This document shows positions 21,300 to 32,930 of a stretch of DNA of 64,000 nucleotides, in pieces. Both the position numbers and the translations under genes were made by a program. Numbering within the stretch: the first letter of the stretch is position 1; each line of letters begins with the position of its first letter. The DNA lies in contig CM022303.1 in assembly GCA_011799875.1 (NCBI GenBank), forward strand, positions 550,205,368-550,269,367, given 5' to 3'. Origin of the DNA: Thinopyrum elongatum. Taxonomy: Eukaryota; Streptophyta; Magnoliopsida; Poales; Poaceae. The notes below the pieces were generated by a model. That model searched no databases. It saw only the letters and a list, made by a program, of their open reading frames with translations, and had not been told where the DNA came from.

Positions 21300-22801
21300 T
21301 GATGACCCACAAGTATAGGGGATCAATCATAGTCCTTTCGATAAGTAAGAGTGTCAAACCCAACGAGGAGCAGAAGGAAATGACAAGCGATTTTCAGCAA
21401 GGTAATGTCTGCAAGCACTGAAATTATCGGTAACAGATAGATTGATAGCAAGGTAATTTGTAACGAGCAACAAGTAACAACTGTAACAAAGGTGCAGCAA
21501 GGTAGCCCAATCCTTTTTATAGCAAAGGACAGGCTGGAACGGTCTCTTATAATAAGCAGTGTTCTTGAGGACACAGGGGAATTTCATCTAGTCACTTTCA
21601 TCATGTTTGTTTGATTCGCATTCGTTACTTTGATAATTTGATATGTGGGTGGACCGGTGCTTGGGTGTTGTTCTTACTTGAACAATCCTCCCACTTATGA
21701 TTAACCCCTCTCGCAAGCATCCGCAACTACGAAAGAAGAATTAAGATAAATCTAACCATAGCGTGAAACATATGGATCCAAATCAGCCCCTTACGGAATA
21801 GCGCATAAACTAGGGTTTAAGCATCTGTCACTCTAGCAACCCATCATCTAATTACTACTCCACAATGCATTCCCTTAGGCCTAAATATGGTGAAGTGTCA
21901 TGTAGTCGAGGTTCGCATAACACCATTAAGGGAAACAACAACATACATATCATCAAAATATTGAACGAATACCAAATTCACATGATTACTTATAACAAGA
22001 CTTCTCCCGTGTCCTAGAGAACAAAAGTAACTACTCACAAATCATATTCATGTCCAAGATCAGAGGGGTATTGAATAGCATCAAGGATCTGAACATATAA
22101 TCTTCCACCAAATAAACCAACTAGCATCAACTACAACATGTAACCAACACTACTAGCAACCCACATGTACCAACCTGAGGTTTTGAGACAAAGATTGAAT
22201 ACAAGAGATGAACTAGGGTTCAAGATGAGATGGTGCTGGTGAAGATGTTGATGAAGATTGGTCCTCCCACGATGAGAGGGTTGTTGGTGATGTCGATGGC
22301 TTCAATTTCCCCCTCCTGGAGGGAAGTATCCCCGGCGGAATCGCTCCGCCGGAGAGCAAAAGTGCTCCTGCCCAGGTTCCGCCTCGAGACGGTGGCGCTC
22401 CGTCCGAAAGTCCTCTCCTTATTTTTTTTCTAGGGCAAATGGCATCATATAGGAAGAGATAGGCCTCGAAGGATGGCCAGGGGCCCCACAAGCCACCAGG
22501 GTGCACCCTGGTGCCTCGTGGGCACCTAGTGGGCCTCCTCTGGTATTTCTTTTCTCTAGTATTTTTTATTTTTTCCAAAACAATTCTTTGTGAAATTTCA
22601 GCTCATTTGGAGTTGTGTATAATAGGTATCTCTGACATAGCTTTTTCAGGTCCAGAATTCCAGTTGCCGGTAATCTCCCTCTTCATGTAAATCTTACAAA
22701 TTAAGAGAGAAGAGGCATTAGAATTGCTCCAAAAAAGTATTATATTGATCAAAAACATTATAAATAACATTAGGAAAACATGATGCAAAATGGACGTATC
22801 A
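21300..22801 (-). repeat. 3' LTR of the minus-strand Athila-type element
   Basis: The 1,502-bp LTR reads TGATACGTCCATTTTGCATC... to ...GTGGGTCATCA on the minus strand. It is homologous to the LTR at 61169-62687 in opposite orientation. The left flank is the LINE fragment, so the insertion broke that LINE. Confidence 0.88.
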
Positions 22802-22815
22802 ACTCCCCCAAGCTT
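22802..22815 (-). other. Polypurine tract before the 3' LTR
   Basis: On the minus strand, AAGCTTGGGGGAGT abuts the TGATACG start of the LTR. This is the expected primer for plus-strand DNA synthesis. Confidence 0.75.
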
Positions 22816-24298
22816 AGACCTCATTTGTCCTCAAGCGAAAGCCGATATTGATAATCATGACCACATGTTTAGAGAGAGAGAGGTTTCGATAAAAACAAAA
22901 TACGGACACAGTAGCATCATGATCATTATTATAAGAGATATTATCATAGAACTTCTCATGAGCAAGTAATAATTCATTACAACAACAACAAAGTATAAAA
23001 CATAAACTTTCTTCAAAACTAACAAACTATGTTCTCAGTCAATAAGGCAATTGCAATTCATCATAATTTCAGGGAGGTCTCATGTAAGAGCTTTTGTTTA
23101 GCAAGTCCACATACTCAACTATCATTTGGTCTTCTATGATTGCTGACACTCATGACATATATATATGGAGCAAAAGTTTCAGTCAGGCACATAGAAAGAT
23201 AGGGGCTTATAGTTTCGCCTCCCAACTCATTTACCTCAAGGGTAATATCAACAGTAATAACTCATGATCACTCATATTCAACTGGATATATATGCCTAGA
23301 TCTTTCCCCACCACATGATGCTTGCAAAGAGAAAAAGGAAAAGAGGAGAACACTATTGACTCTTGCATGAAAAGTAATAAATACATAAAGGTAAAAGATA
23401 GGCCCTTCGTAGAGGGAAGCAGAGGTTGCCATGCGCTTTTTAATTTTGGATGTGCAAGCTCTTAATGTAAAGGGACGTCACTTTATATTGGCCCTTGTGA
23501 TAGCAACCTTTATTATGCAGTCTGTCGCTTTTATTTCTTTACCATCACAAGATTGTACAAAGCTTATTTTCCCTTACAATAAAAGATCATACATATTTAG
23601 GAGCAATTTTTATTGCCTTATACACCAATGACAACTTACTTGAAGGATCTTATTCAATCCATAGGTAGATATAGTGGACTCTCAAAACATGAGTTTGGGT
23701 TTAAGGGTTTTGGATACACAAGTAGTATCTCTACTTAGTGCGGATTTTTGGCTAGCAAAGATATTGAGCAAGCACCACATGTTGGAGGATCCATGACAAT
23801 ATAACTTCTATGTGAATATAAGCAAGCATAACTCATTACGTTGTCTTCCTTGTCCAACGTCAAAAATTTGACATAGAATGTTTAATGGGGGCTCACAATC
23901 ATAAAAGATGTCCAAGATAGTATATTTACATGTGAATCTTCTCTTCCCTTATTGATATTTCATGAATTGCATCATTTACCAATACTATGTTTGTTAACTT
24001 CCAACAAACTTTACCACTTATACTTTTCTTCATGTAAAGTCATTACTTTCCATGTGATTAGCACATGATCTTTTCATTATTTTATTTCCTAAGATTGAAA
24101 CATAAAAGTAAAGAAGCAAAACTCAAACTAAACTTTATTATATAACTCTCAACTCGATTGCATAGATAGATGGATCACGAAACTAGCACTCGAAAATAGA
24201 TCATACTAAACTTTTATTCTACTAAATCACGAAATAGCTAAGGATCGAACGAAGAAAGATAAAGCTGATAAAAGTGATCGTGATATGATACCGGGGCA
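22816..24298. other. Non-coding 3' internal region of the Athila-type element
   Basis: About 1.5 kb between the third ORF and the 3' LTR. No frame on the element's own strand looks real; the plus-strand frame at 23431-23631 is opposite to the element and unsupported. Long untranslated 3' internal regions are usual in this lineage. Confidence 0.6.
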
Positions 24299-24314
24299 CC
24301 TCCCCCAAGCTTGG
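24299..24314 (-). other. Second polypurine-tract-like motif
   Basis: On the minus strand, CCAAGCTTGGGGGAGG closely resembles the tract at 22802-22815 and lies just downstream of the third ORF, about 1.5 kb before the LTR. Confidence 0.6.
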
Positions 24315-24347
24315 CACAAGCCTAGGGTGGTGCTCATACCTGTGTAC

Positions 24348-24773
24348 TCAAGTTTCTTTCTTCGGTGATGATGGTGATGATGCGGTAGTGGGCTTGTCCT
24401 TCAGCTTCAAAAGGCACTCCAGACTTCTATTGATATTTTGAAGGGCATGATTTTGCTCTTCTAGCAGAATAACTTCACGAGTGAGGGATGTATTATGAGC
24501 AAGTATTGTTTCAAAGACCCTTAATGTATCAATTTCAGATGGAGAGAGATAATCATATAGGCGTTGCAGAACATCTCCCTTCTCCATGATTTCTTCCATA
24601 GGCATGGCTTGATCTCCCTCTTGAGTCTGGCTCCCCGCGATCTCTTCAGCTTTGTCCTCCTTGCTGATGTGCTCCTCTCCTGACGACCACTCATAATAAA
24701 CCTTGATGTATGGGCGTTTGCCCGGTGAAGGTTGCACGATCCGGTGCTTGATGCGGAGCCTTCGAGGAGCCAT
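24348..24773 (-). CDS. Third ORF of the Athila-type element, coiled-coil protein
   Basis: A complete 141-aa frame in sense with the element, downstream of integrase, where Athila-lineage elements often carry an extra ORF. The N-terminus is basic (MAPRRLRIKHR). An acidic Glu-rich middle follows, then a helical heptad-like region (about residues 75-125, FETILAHNTSLTREVILLEE) that suggests a coiled coil, and a Ser/Pro/Lys tail. It has no signal peptide or membrane span, so despite its 'env position' it does not look like a membrane glycoprotein. Function unknown. The frame is intact although pol of this copy has stop codons. A TATA-like motif lies about 85 bp upstream. Confidence 0.65.
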   Translation of the reverse strand: MAPRRLRIKHRIVQPSPGKRPYIKVYYEWSSGEEHISKEDKAEEIAGSQTQEGDQAMPMEEIMEKGDVLQRLYDYLSPSEIDTLRVFETILAHNTSLTREVILLEEQNHALQNINRSLECLLKLKDKPTTASSPSSPKKET

Positions 24774-24854
24774 GGCGATCTAGATCTGGCAGAAAAATAG
24801 CAAGAAACAAGAACAGAGGAGATCTCTGCGATATGGTGGTCAAAACATCCGAGA

Positions 24855-24865
24855 GTATATATAAA
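24855..24865 (-). promoter_or_regulatory. Possible internal promoter of the third ORF (TATA box)
   Basis: TTTATATATAC on the minus strand lies 82-92 bp before the ATG at 24773, followed by a pyrimidine-rich leader (ctcctctgttcttgtttctt). A separate transcript for the third ORF is inference. Confidence 0.4.
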
Positions 24866-25088
24866 GAATTTTTATCTTGCAAAACAAGTATTCCAGAAGA
24901 AAACGGAGTCGGGAAGGCACACGAGGGGCCCACGAGCCCCCAGGGCGCGCCAGGGGTTGGGCGCACCTAGGTGCCTCGTGGGTCCCCTCGGCTGTTTCTT
25001 ATTTTTGGTATTTTTTCTAATATTCCAAAATGGACAGAAAATATTTTTATGGAATTTTTTGAGTCGGTTTACTTACCGTATCACATAC

Positions 25089-26203
25089 CTATTTATTTTT
25101 AGGGTTGTGGAAGATCTCTCTTATATGTTCCTCCGGTGTCATAGTTTGAACAATTGTAGTTTCAACATTAATAGGCGTACCTGAGATATAATGTTTAATT
25201 CTTTGTCCATTGACCACTCTCGGATTAGTGCCTTCGGAGTTAGTGATCTTGATAGCTCTGGAACGATAAACTTCGTCGATGATATACGGTCCTTCCCATT
25301 TAGAGAGAAGTTTTCCTGCAAAGAATCTGAAATGAGAGTTGTACAATAGAACATACTCACCCACTTTGAATTCCCATTTTCTATTCTTTCATGCCATCTT
25401 TTATCTTTTTCTTTAAACAACTTGGCATTTTCATATGCTTGGGTTCTCCACTCATCTAACGAGCTAATGTCAAATAACCTCTTCTCACCAGCAAGTTTGA
25501 AATCATAGTTAAGTTCTTTAATTGCCCAATATGCTTTATGTTCTAGCTCAAGAGGTAAATGTCATGCTTTTCCATAGACCATTTTATACGGAGACATACC
25601 CATAGGATTTTTATAAGCAGTTCTATAAGCCCATAATGCATCAAGTTTCTTAGACCAATTCTTTCTAGATCTATTAGCGGTCTTTTGCAAAATTAACTTG
25701 ATTTCTATATTGCTCAATTCAACTTGACCACTAGACTGAGGATGATAAGGTGATGCAATTCTATGGTTAACATCATATTTAGCAAGAAGTTTTCAGAAAG
25801 TACCATGAATAAAATGTGAACCACCATCAGTCAGTAAATATCTAGGGCTTCAAACCTCGGGAAAATAACTTCTTTAAGCATTTTAATATAAGTGTTATGA
25901 TCAGCACTACTAGTTGGAATAGCTTCTACCCACTTAGTAACATAATGAACAACAACTAGAATATGAGTATACCCATTAGAGGAAGGAAGGGGCCCCATAT
26001 AATCAAATCCCCAACTATCAAATGGTTCAATAATAAGCGAATAATTCATAGGAATTTCCTAATGTCTACCAATATTACCAATTCTCTGACATTCATCACA
26101 ATATAAGACAAACTTACGTGCGTCCTTGAAGAGAGTAGGCCAATAAAAACCAGATTGTAGTACCTTATGTGCGGTTCTATCTCCAGCATGGTGTCCTCCG
26201 TAT
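25089..26203 (-). pseudogene. Integrase part of the Athila-type pol, decayed
   Basis: From right to left: the zinc-binding HHCC end (YCDECQRIGN near 26090), the catalytic core (WGFDYMGPLPSS, HILVVVHYVTKWVEAIP, about 25900-26020) and the C-terminal domain (FAGKLLSKWEGPYIIDEVY, RVVNGQRIKHY, 25089-25364). Premature stops are visible, for example before EIPMNYS and near 25830. The N-terminal side continues at 59317 across the Copia insertion: the last residues HSEAY there join GGHHAGD here through the CGTAT duplication. Confidence 0.85.
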
Positions 26204-26410
26204 TGATGGAAATATGCCCTAGAGGCAATAATAAAATGGTTATTATTATATTTCCTTAATCATGATAAAGGTTTATTATTCATGCTAGAATTGTATTGAC
26301 CAGAAACTTAAATACATGTGTGAATACATAAACAAATACCGTGTCCCTAGTAAGCCTCTACTAGACTAGCTCGTTGATCAAAGATGGTTAAGGTTTCCTA
26401 ACCATAGACA
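26204..26410 (+). mobile_element. Copia solo LTR, left part (interrupted)
   Basis: Starts TGATGGAAATATGCCC after the 5-bp flank cgtat (26199-26203). It is the same family as 95-1759. It is cut by the chromovirus at 26410/26411 within the word agaca, which is duplicated at 57761-57765. Confidence 0.9.
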
Positions 26411-29400
26411 TGTGACGCCCCCGGTTCAATCGTACACTAATCATACACGCAAACGTGTACGATCAAGCCCAGGGACTCACGGGAAGATATCACAACACAA
26501 CTCTAAACACAAATAAACGGAGGTCCACAATATTACAGACCAGGGATCCGAAGATCCGAATACATAAGTCAGTCATACAAATAATATCTGGGTACAGACA
26601 TAGTTAGACAAGTTTTGCCTTAAGAAGGCTAGCACCAACAGCGACACTAGATCGAAAGGCGTTGGCCTCCTGCCTGGGAGCCTCCGATCCTACTCCTGGT
26701 CAGCTGGCTCGATCCAGTAGTACGTGCCCTCTGGACCCGCCTGGTAGTAGGCTCCGGTGGTGGCGTCTGGCTCCTGGACTCCATCGTCTGGTGTATCATC
26801 AAGGTGGGGTATATGGGGGAAAAGAGAAAATAAAGCAACCGTGAGTACTCATCCAAAGTACTCAGCAAGCAAGGATCTATACTACATATGCAACATTATC
26901 AATGGAGAAAAGGCTGTATATGTGGACTGGGCTGCAGAAATGCCAGAATAGAGAGAAAGGCCTAGTCCTATCGAAGACTAGCATCTTCAAACATCTTTTC
27001 AAAGCCATCATCTTGCAGCAGTAGAAGAGAGTAGAATAGCATTTTATTTAGCAAACATGTTGAAGTACAGCTCAAAGATCCTTCCTCGACTCCCAGCGAG
27101 AAAGTAATCCCGAAGCTTCAATTAAGTATCAAGTATCCAGTTTAAGCAGTAGATCGGGATACACAAACTGAGCGTCCTTTACCGTAGGACCGGCTATCGA
27201 TAGAAGATTCATCCCTGCAGGGGTGCACTACTGTTACCCAACACGCTCGATCAACTCTGGTCGGACATACTTGCTGGGTAATGCCCGTCCTCGGAAGATC
27301 AACACGAAGCAGCGCTCTACCTAGGCTCAGCAGAGAGGTCAGCACGCCGGACTAACCTATGCACCCAGGGGTCTCGGGCCATCGCCCTGGGCACCCTGCG
27401 CGTTGCGTGGCTGGCCGGGGTGCAGGCGCGACACTGAACTCGTCAGTGAAGTATCCAGCCCAATCCCGACGATCAGCCCGCACGGTGAATCGTGACGTCT
27501 GATAAGCTTTCGGAGAAACGTACATCGCAGAGGGCCCCATAACCATAATCCCGCGTGGTGGTAGTGCGTATAGGGCACGTCGACCCACTCAGATCACACA
27601 CCCAAATCCAATAGGCTCAATCAGTATCAAGCGGAGACAATCAGAGTCTCTGATGCTCCGCCACAATGTCACACTCGAGTGCCCTTCCGGCACACCCGAA
27701 ATCATAGATCCCCAGCGGGTACCCACCAGGGTGGACCCGCCTGTGAAAAAGGTCAAGTAACCGTGTGGTCATATTCATCAGGGTGAACGTATGAGGTATC
27801 ACCCTCGAGGTTCACACTGAGGGGTTGCACGACAGAGTCGTATCGGACATGGAGAAGGAGGAATCACCCTCGATGACCACGACCGAACAGCTATACTGCA
27901 GAGTATTCATCGTGAGTGCGTTACGAGGTATCACCCTCGGCACTCGATAGTTACTACGCAGAGTCGTACAACTAAGGGGGGGTGTGAAGTGAGGCGTCTG
28001 TCTCTGATCGACGATCACGTTGATCAAGTCGTCGATGAACAAGCAGGGGCGACAAAGTAAGGTGGTGGGGTCACAGATGGTTCATACCAACCTATACTAA
28101 ACAGTTTATCATAGGCAGGTAAGGTAGCAATGAACAGGTTACAACAGCAGGCTATGCATCAGAATAGGAGCATACATTAACAGTAGCGAAATCTAATGCA
28201 AGCAGGAGAATAGAATGGGCGATATCTGGAATGCTCAAGGGGGGGGGGGGCTTGCCTGGTTGCTCTGGCAAGAAAGGGAGGTCGTCAACGGGCTGCTCGT
28301 CGGTAGAGTAGTCGTAACCTGGTGCAGCGTCGTCGGTCTCAGCGTCTATCGAGAGAAAGAAGGAGGGGGAGAGAAACAATAAATTCACGGCAATAATGCA
28401 AACAACATGTATGACATGTCTAAATGATATGTCGGGGTGTTCTACTGCCTAACTAAATGATTTAGTTAATTTAGGAATTTATTCGGATTTATTTAATTAA
28501 AGTTGGACACTATTCATTTATCGAAATCGGTCTAATTGTTCAACGTTCTTATAGTTGCGGGCGTCTGACGGGAATACAGAGGGCGTATCCGGGTTCGTAT
28601 CGTCGTTCTGAACAAGTTTCATGTATACAATATTTTCATCGGAGTTACGGTTTATTTAATATGATTTTCTAAAGTTTTTATTAATTTTTGAAATTTAATT
28701 AATTATTTAATTCAACATTATCCGAAACAGTGCTGATGATGACATCAGCATGACCTCATGCTGATGTCAGCGGTTAATTAAGTTAATTACTAATTACTGT
28801 TTAATTAACACTAATTAGTTAATTAGATTAACCTAATCAGGATTAATTAACTAATTAATTATTTTAATTATTTTAATTATTTATTTTTATTTCTTTCTTT
28901 CTAAAACATTTTTGGGGGTGGGCCCCCTTTGTCATAGGCCCAGAGGGGCGGGGCCCACTCGTCAGTGGCCCATGCGGCCACACGGGGCGGGCGTGGGCGC
29001 AGCCCGAGCGGGCGCGTCCCCGGGACGCTGGGCACGCACGACGCACGCCGGCGCCGGCGGCCAAGGCCAAGGGAGGCGGCGGGGTGAAGGGTGCGGGCGA
29101 GCGCGGAGCTCCAGAGGCGCGGGCGCGCATGGAGCTGGCGAGCCCGAGCGCGATGCGGTGGACGCAGAGGCGGGGCCGCGGTGCGAGGCTCGGGCGCGGC
29201 GAACGGGACAGCGCGGGAGGCGGGATGGCGCGACGCGGCGGCTCCGACGAGTGGTAGCGAGGGAGGCGAGGCCTAGCAGGGTAGCAGCAGCAGCAGCGAG
29301 GAGCATGGGAGGGGGCGCGGCGAGGCGCCGTAGCAGCAGCTGCAGCAGAGCACCGGGGGGGAAGGAGAAGCGCGGGGTGAGGGGAACCGGAGCGGGGCGA

Positions 29401-30278
29401 GGAGCAGGGGCCGGGCGCGATGAGCGTGGCCAGGTCGTGGCGGCGCGGCGGGGGCGTGGTTGCGCTCGGCGAGGTGGCGGAGCAGAGAGGTGGAGGCCTG
29501 GGGCCTCACCGTGATCGTAGGGACGGGGCAGCGGGGGGTTGGGGCGTCGACGGGACGACGGCGACGGAGACGAGGTGCAGGCCGGCGGGGGAGGCGCGGG
29601 CTCCGGGCGCGGCGAGGTCGTGCGGCGACGGGCGACGGGATCCGGGGGTTTGCCCGATCCAGATCCATTCGAGGGAGGGGCGACCGGGGGGGGGGGGGAT
29701 GTGATCGGAGGGGGGCTAGGGTTTCGGCCTGTGTCCATATACCAGGGGGCGCATGTGGGCCGGCCGGCTGGGCTTCGGCCCAGTTGGGCCGTGGGGGTGG
29801 GGGTTGCTCTGTTTTTTTTCTTCTTTGTTTTCTATTTCTTTTCCTTTTTCTTTATCTTCCTTTCTCAATCTAGTAAATAGCTAGGCCTCAAAATGGTTTT
29901 TGTAAAACATGAGACCTAGTTCATAAATACCAGGCATTATTCCCTAACACCTAAATTAGTTTGGACAAATATAATTCCATATTTATTCAGATTTAATAAA
30001 TGGTTATTAATATTATCTTATCCACTGTTTGAGGTGTGTTCGAGTCACTTATCCAATTCCAATGATGGGTTTCAATTTTAGAATAGCCTCTGGAATATTT
30101 TGTTATTATCTGACCTTTAGCTTCTATGTTGGACAACTTTCATTCCACTTTCATTTAAATTTGAATTTGACTTAGGAGTTAAATGCAATGTGATGCTAAT
30201 GATGATTAGCCACTGTTGATCATGCTAACATGTCATTATCAAAAGTGATTACTGTGGCTAATCACCGGGGGTGTTACA
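26411..30278 (-). repeat. Chromovirus 3' LTR (outer left)
   Basis: On the minus strand it runs from TGTAACACCCCCGG to GGGGGCGTCACA. It contains a GC-rich section (28912-29760) full of spurious frames on both strands, a TTAATTAA-rich low-complexity tract (28690-28880) and several G homopolymers. From about 29925 to the end, single-base losses in homopolymers relative to 57400-57760 suggest sequence error. Confidence 0.9.
28740..28769. promoter_or_regulatory. 30-bp palindrome in the outer left LTR (deaminated bZIP-type sites)
   Basis: tgacatca ... tgatgtca arms around gcatgacctcatgc. The equivalent in the truncated LTR at 37168-37197 has intact TGACGTCA in both arms. Confidence 0.5.
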
Positions 30279-32930
30279 ACTCTCCTCCATCAATTAAGAA
30301 TTCTCGTCCAGAAATTACAGGAAGACTGAAAGAAAGAGGGGATTCTTTCGCGAAGACGATCCTCGCGTTCCCAGTGGCTTCATCTTCAGAATGATTTGAC
30401 CACTGACCTTGAGGAACTTGATTGACTTTTGACGTGTTCGACGCTCAGCTTGATCAAGAATACGGATGGGATATTCTGGATATGACAGATCTTCCCGTAT
30501 TCAAGCACTTCATGATCCACAGCTCTAATAGATCCTTGAAGCAGCGGCGGAGTTGGGATACATGAAGACGTCATGTACTTGAGAAAGGTTGGCGGCAATT
30601 GCAACTGATATGCCACTTTCCTCGCGCAGAACGGAACGGGTCCCATGTAGCGAGGGGCTAACTTGCCTTTGATTCCGACCCGATGAGTGCCTTTCAACGA
30701 GTGACGCGAGGTAGCTTGCTCGCCAGGTTGATAGACTATTTCTCGGTGCTTACGGTCATGGTTGCTCTTCTGACGAGACTGAGCAGATTTCAAATGTTCA
30801 CGAAACAATGCGGACTTGTTCTTCAGCTTGCCGAATAATGTCCGGTCCGACGAGTGAGCGTTCCCCAGTTTTCTGACAATTCAGAGGGGTTCGACACTTA
30901 CGACCGATAACACTTCAAACGGTGCCTCTTCAGACTAGTCTTGATAGCTATTGTTGTAAGAGAATTCGGCATACGGAGAGATTCCTCCCATTTCCTTACC
31001 GAAGGAGATGACGCAAGCTCAAAGCATATCTTCGAGCACTTGATAACTCGTTCAACTTGACCCTGTCACTAGGGTGAGAAGCGGTGTCTAAAAGCATTGA
31101 GTTCCCATAGCTTCTTGGAAACTATTCCAGAATCTGGAGTGTGAAGAGGCTGCCACCGACAGAACTGATCTCCAACGGAACACCGTGGAGTGACACAACA
31201 TTCGGGAGGAACATACAGCCTGTAACTGGCTGCAGTGATGTCTCGTTAACTGGCAGAAAGTGGACACCTAGAGAATCGTCAATGACGACAAATATAGGCA
31301 TCATTACCCTTCTGGATTTTGGAAAACCAGTACTGAATCCATTGGACCTGTCCCATTTCCATTCGAATGGAATTTCCAGGGGTTGCAGAGTTCCTGCGGG
31401 CCTTTGTATGTTGACGTTAACGCGGCGGCAAACGTCACACTCAGAACAGAACAATAAGAGAAATGTCTCGCTTCATATTAGGCCACCAGAACTTTGACAA
31501 ATGTCCGGTACATCTTTGTGTACCAGGGTTGAAGGATGGCAAGGGAGTGTCATGAGCTTCCTCATACCGTTTCTCCTCTCATTCTTGAAACTTGGTACGA
31601 AGAACGGTGTTGGAAAAAATAGGATCCATCTGCAATCAGATGGAATTCGACGGCTTTCATTCTCCGAGGGTTATCGCTTGATCTTTGTCATCACTTCAGT
31701 GTCATAACCTTTGCATAACTTAATGCCTATGTTCTTAAATCTGGTTTCGACAACCAGGGGTATGAGATAACGCCGTGGAACAATAGGGGTTCACATTTGG
31801 GGGGGGCAAAGCTCTTTCATGGAGAAGAGTGTGTTTTGCTTGAACCATAAATTGTTGCCTATAGGACTGCTACTCAACGCATCGGCCTTTTACTTACCTT
31901 GCCGGGGGTATATGAAATATTCAATCATAATACGGCAATTGTTCGAGCCATCTTTGTGACGAGGTTCAGATCCGCCTGGTTTTTGTTGTCAAGTTTTGTT
32001 TTATACCATGTTTGTGAAATACTATCAAGCTTTGTGATGTATCGTGTATATTCTTCGCAACGGTTAACGAGAATTTTTGGGTAATGTCCGCCATAGCTCC
32101 AAGGCATAGATAACCGCACGAAAGTTCAACGATCATGCACGAGGATAATTTTCTTCATGAGGAACGCAATTGTCGGGAAGGCCCCCATAAGCAATCACTT
32201 TGCGCTCTTGCATTAGGACAAGCCTAATCCTTGACGAGATGCATCACAGACTATCACGAAATCCTTTTGGGAATCGGCTCGGGGTGCTAGTTAATGGGCA
32301 GAGGTCAAATTTATCTTTTTAGTGTCTGAAAGGCTTTCTTGATTTTTTTCTGTCCCTCAAATTTACAACACCTTTGTTGAAGCAGATTATGGGTCAACTG
32401 GTTTTCGCAATCTGGAAACGAAAGTTCTCAAACGAATCGACGGCAATAACTACCATAGTCCGAGAAACTTCTGACTTGACTTACATCTTTGGGGAGGAGT
32501 CCAGTCGAGAATAGCCTGACTCGTTCGGGGTTAACAGCAATCCCATCATTGGAAATCACATGTCCAAGGTAAGTTACTTCAGGAACAATTCGCATTTGGA
32601 ATACTTGGCATACAACTGGTGTTCTCGGAGCTCCTTCTAGAACAAGCAGAGATGTTTCTGTCATGTTACTCTTCATATGTCTAGAATAGACCAGAATATC
32701 ATCTAAATATACCAGACGAATTTGTCGAGGTATCCATGAATATATTAATTCATCAGACGGGAGAATGTAGCTGGGCATTCGTTAGGCCAAATGACATGAC
32801 GGTGTATTTCATAGGAAGCCGATAAGAAGTGACGAATGCAGTCTTGGGAATGTGCCTCTTCACGGACACGGATTTGGTGATTACACCAACCTCAAGTCGA
32901 GTTTAAGAACACCGCTGATCCGGTACAAGT
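30279..32930 (-). pseudogene. Chromovirus pol (RT to chromodomain), first copy, indel-rich
   Basis: Aligns end to end with 38025-40625 but is broken by many 1-3-base insertions and deletions. Recognisable pieces are the integrase/chromodomain tail (30386-30808), the integrase core (31122-31454) and the RT with YLDDILVYS (32428-32778). The pattern is mostly indels, not substitutions, and stops near 32930, where sequence identity to the sister copies becomes nearly complete. I treat it as probable base-calling error over a real pol. Confidence 0.75.

Noticed and set aside
24348..24773. Envelope gene for the third Athila ORF
   Set aside because: No signal peptide, membrane span or glycoprotein-like Cys pattern; it looks coiled-coil and soluble.
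28912..29738. Long GC-rich frames of 200-258 aa on both strands (also 37360-37735, 46357-47265, 56342-57207)
   Set aside because: They lie inside chromovirus LTRs, overlap on opposite strands, have extreme Arg/Ala/Pro composition and differ between LTR copies; high GC alone removes stop codons.
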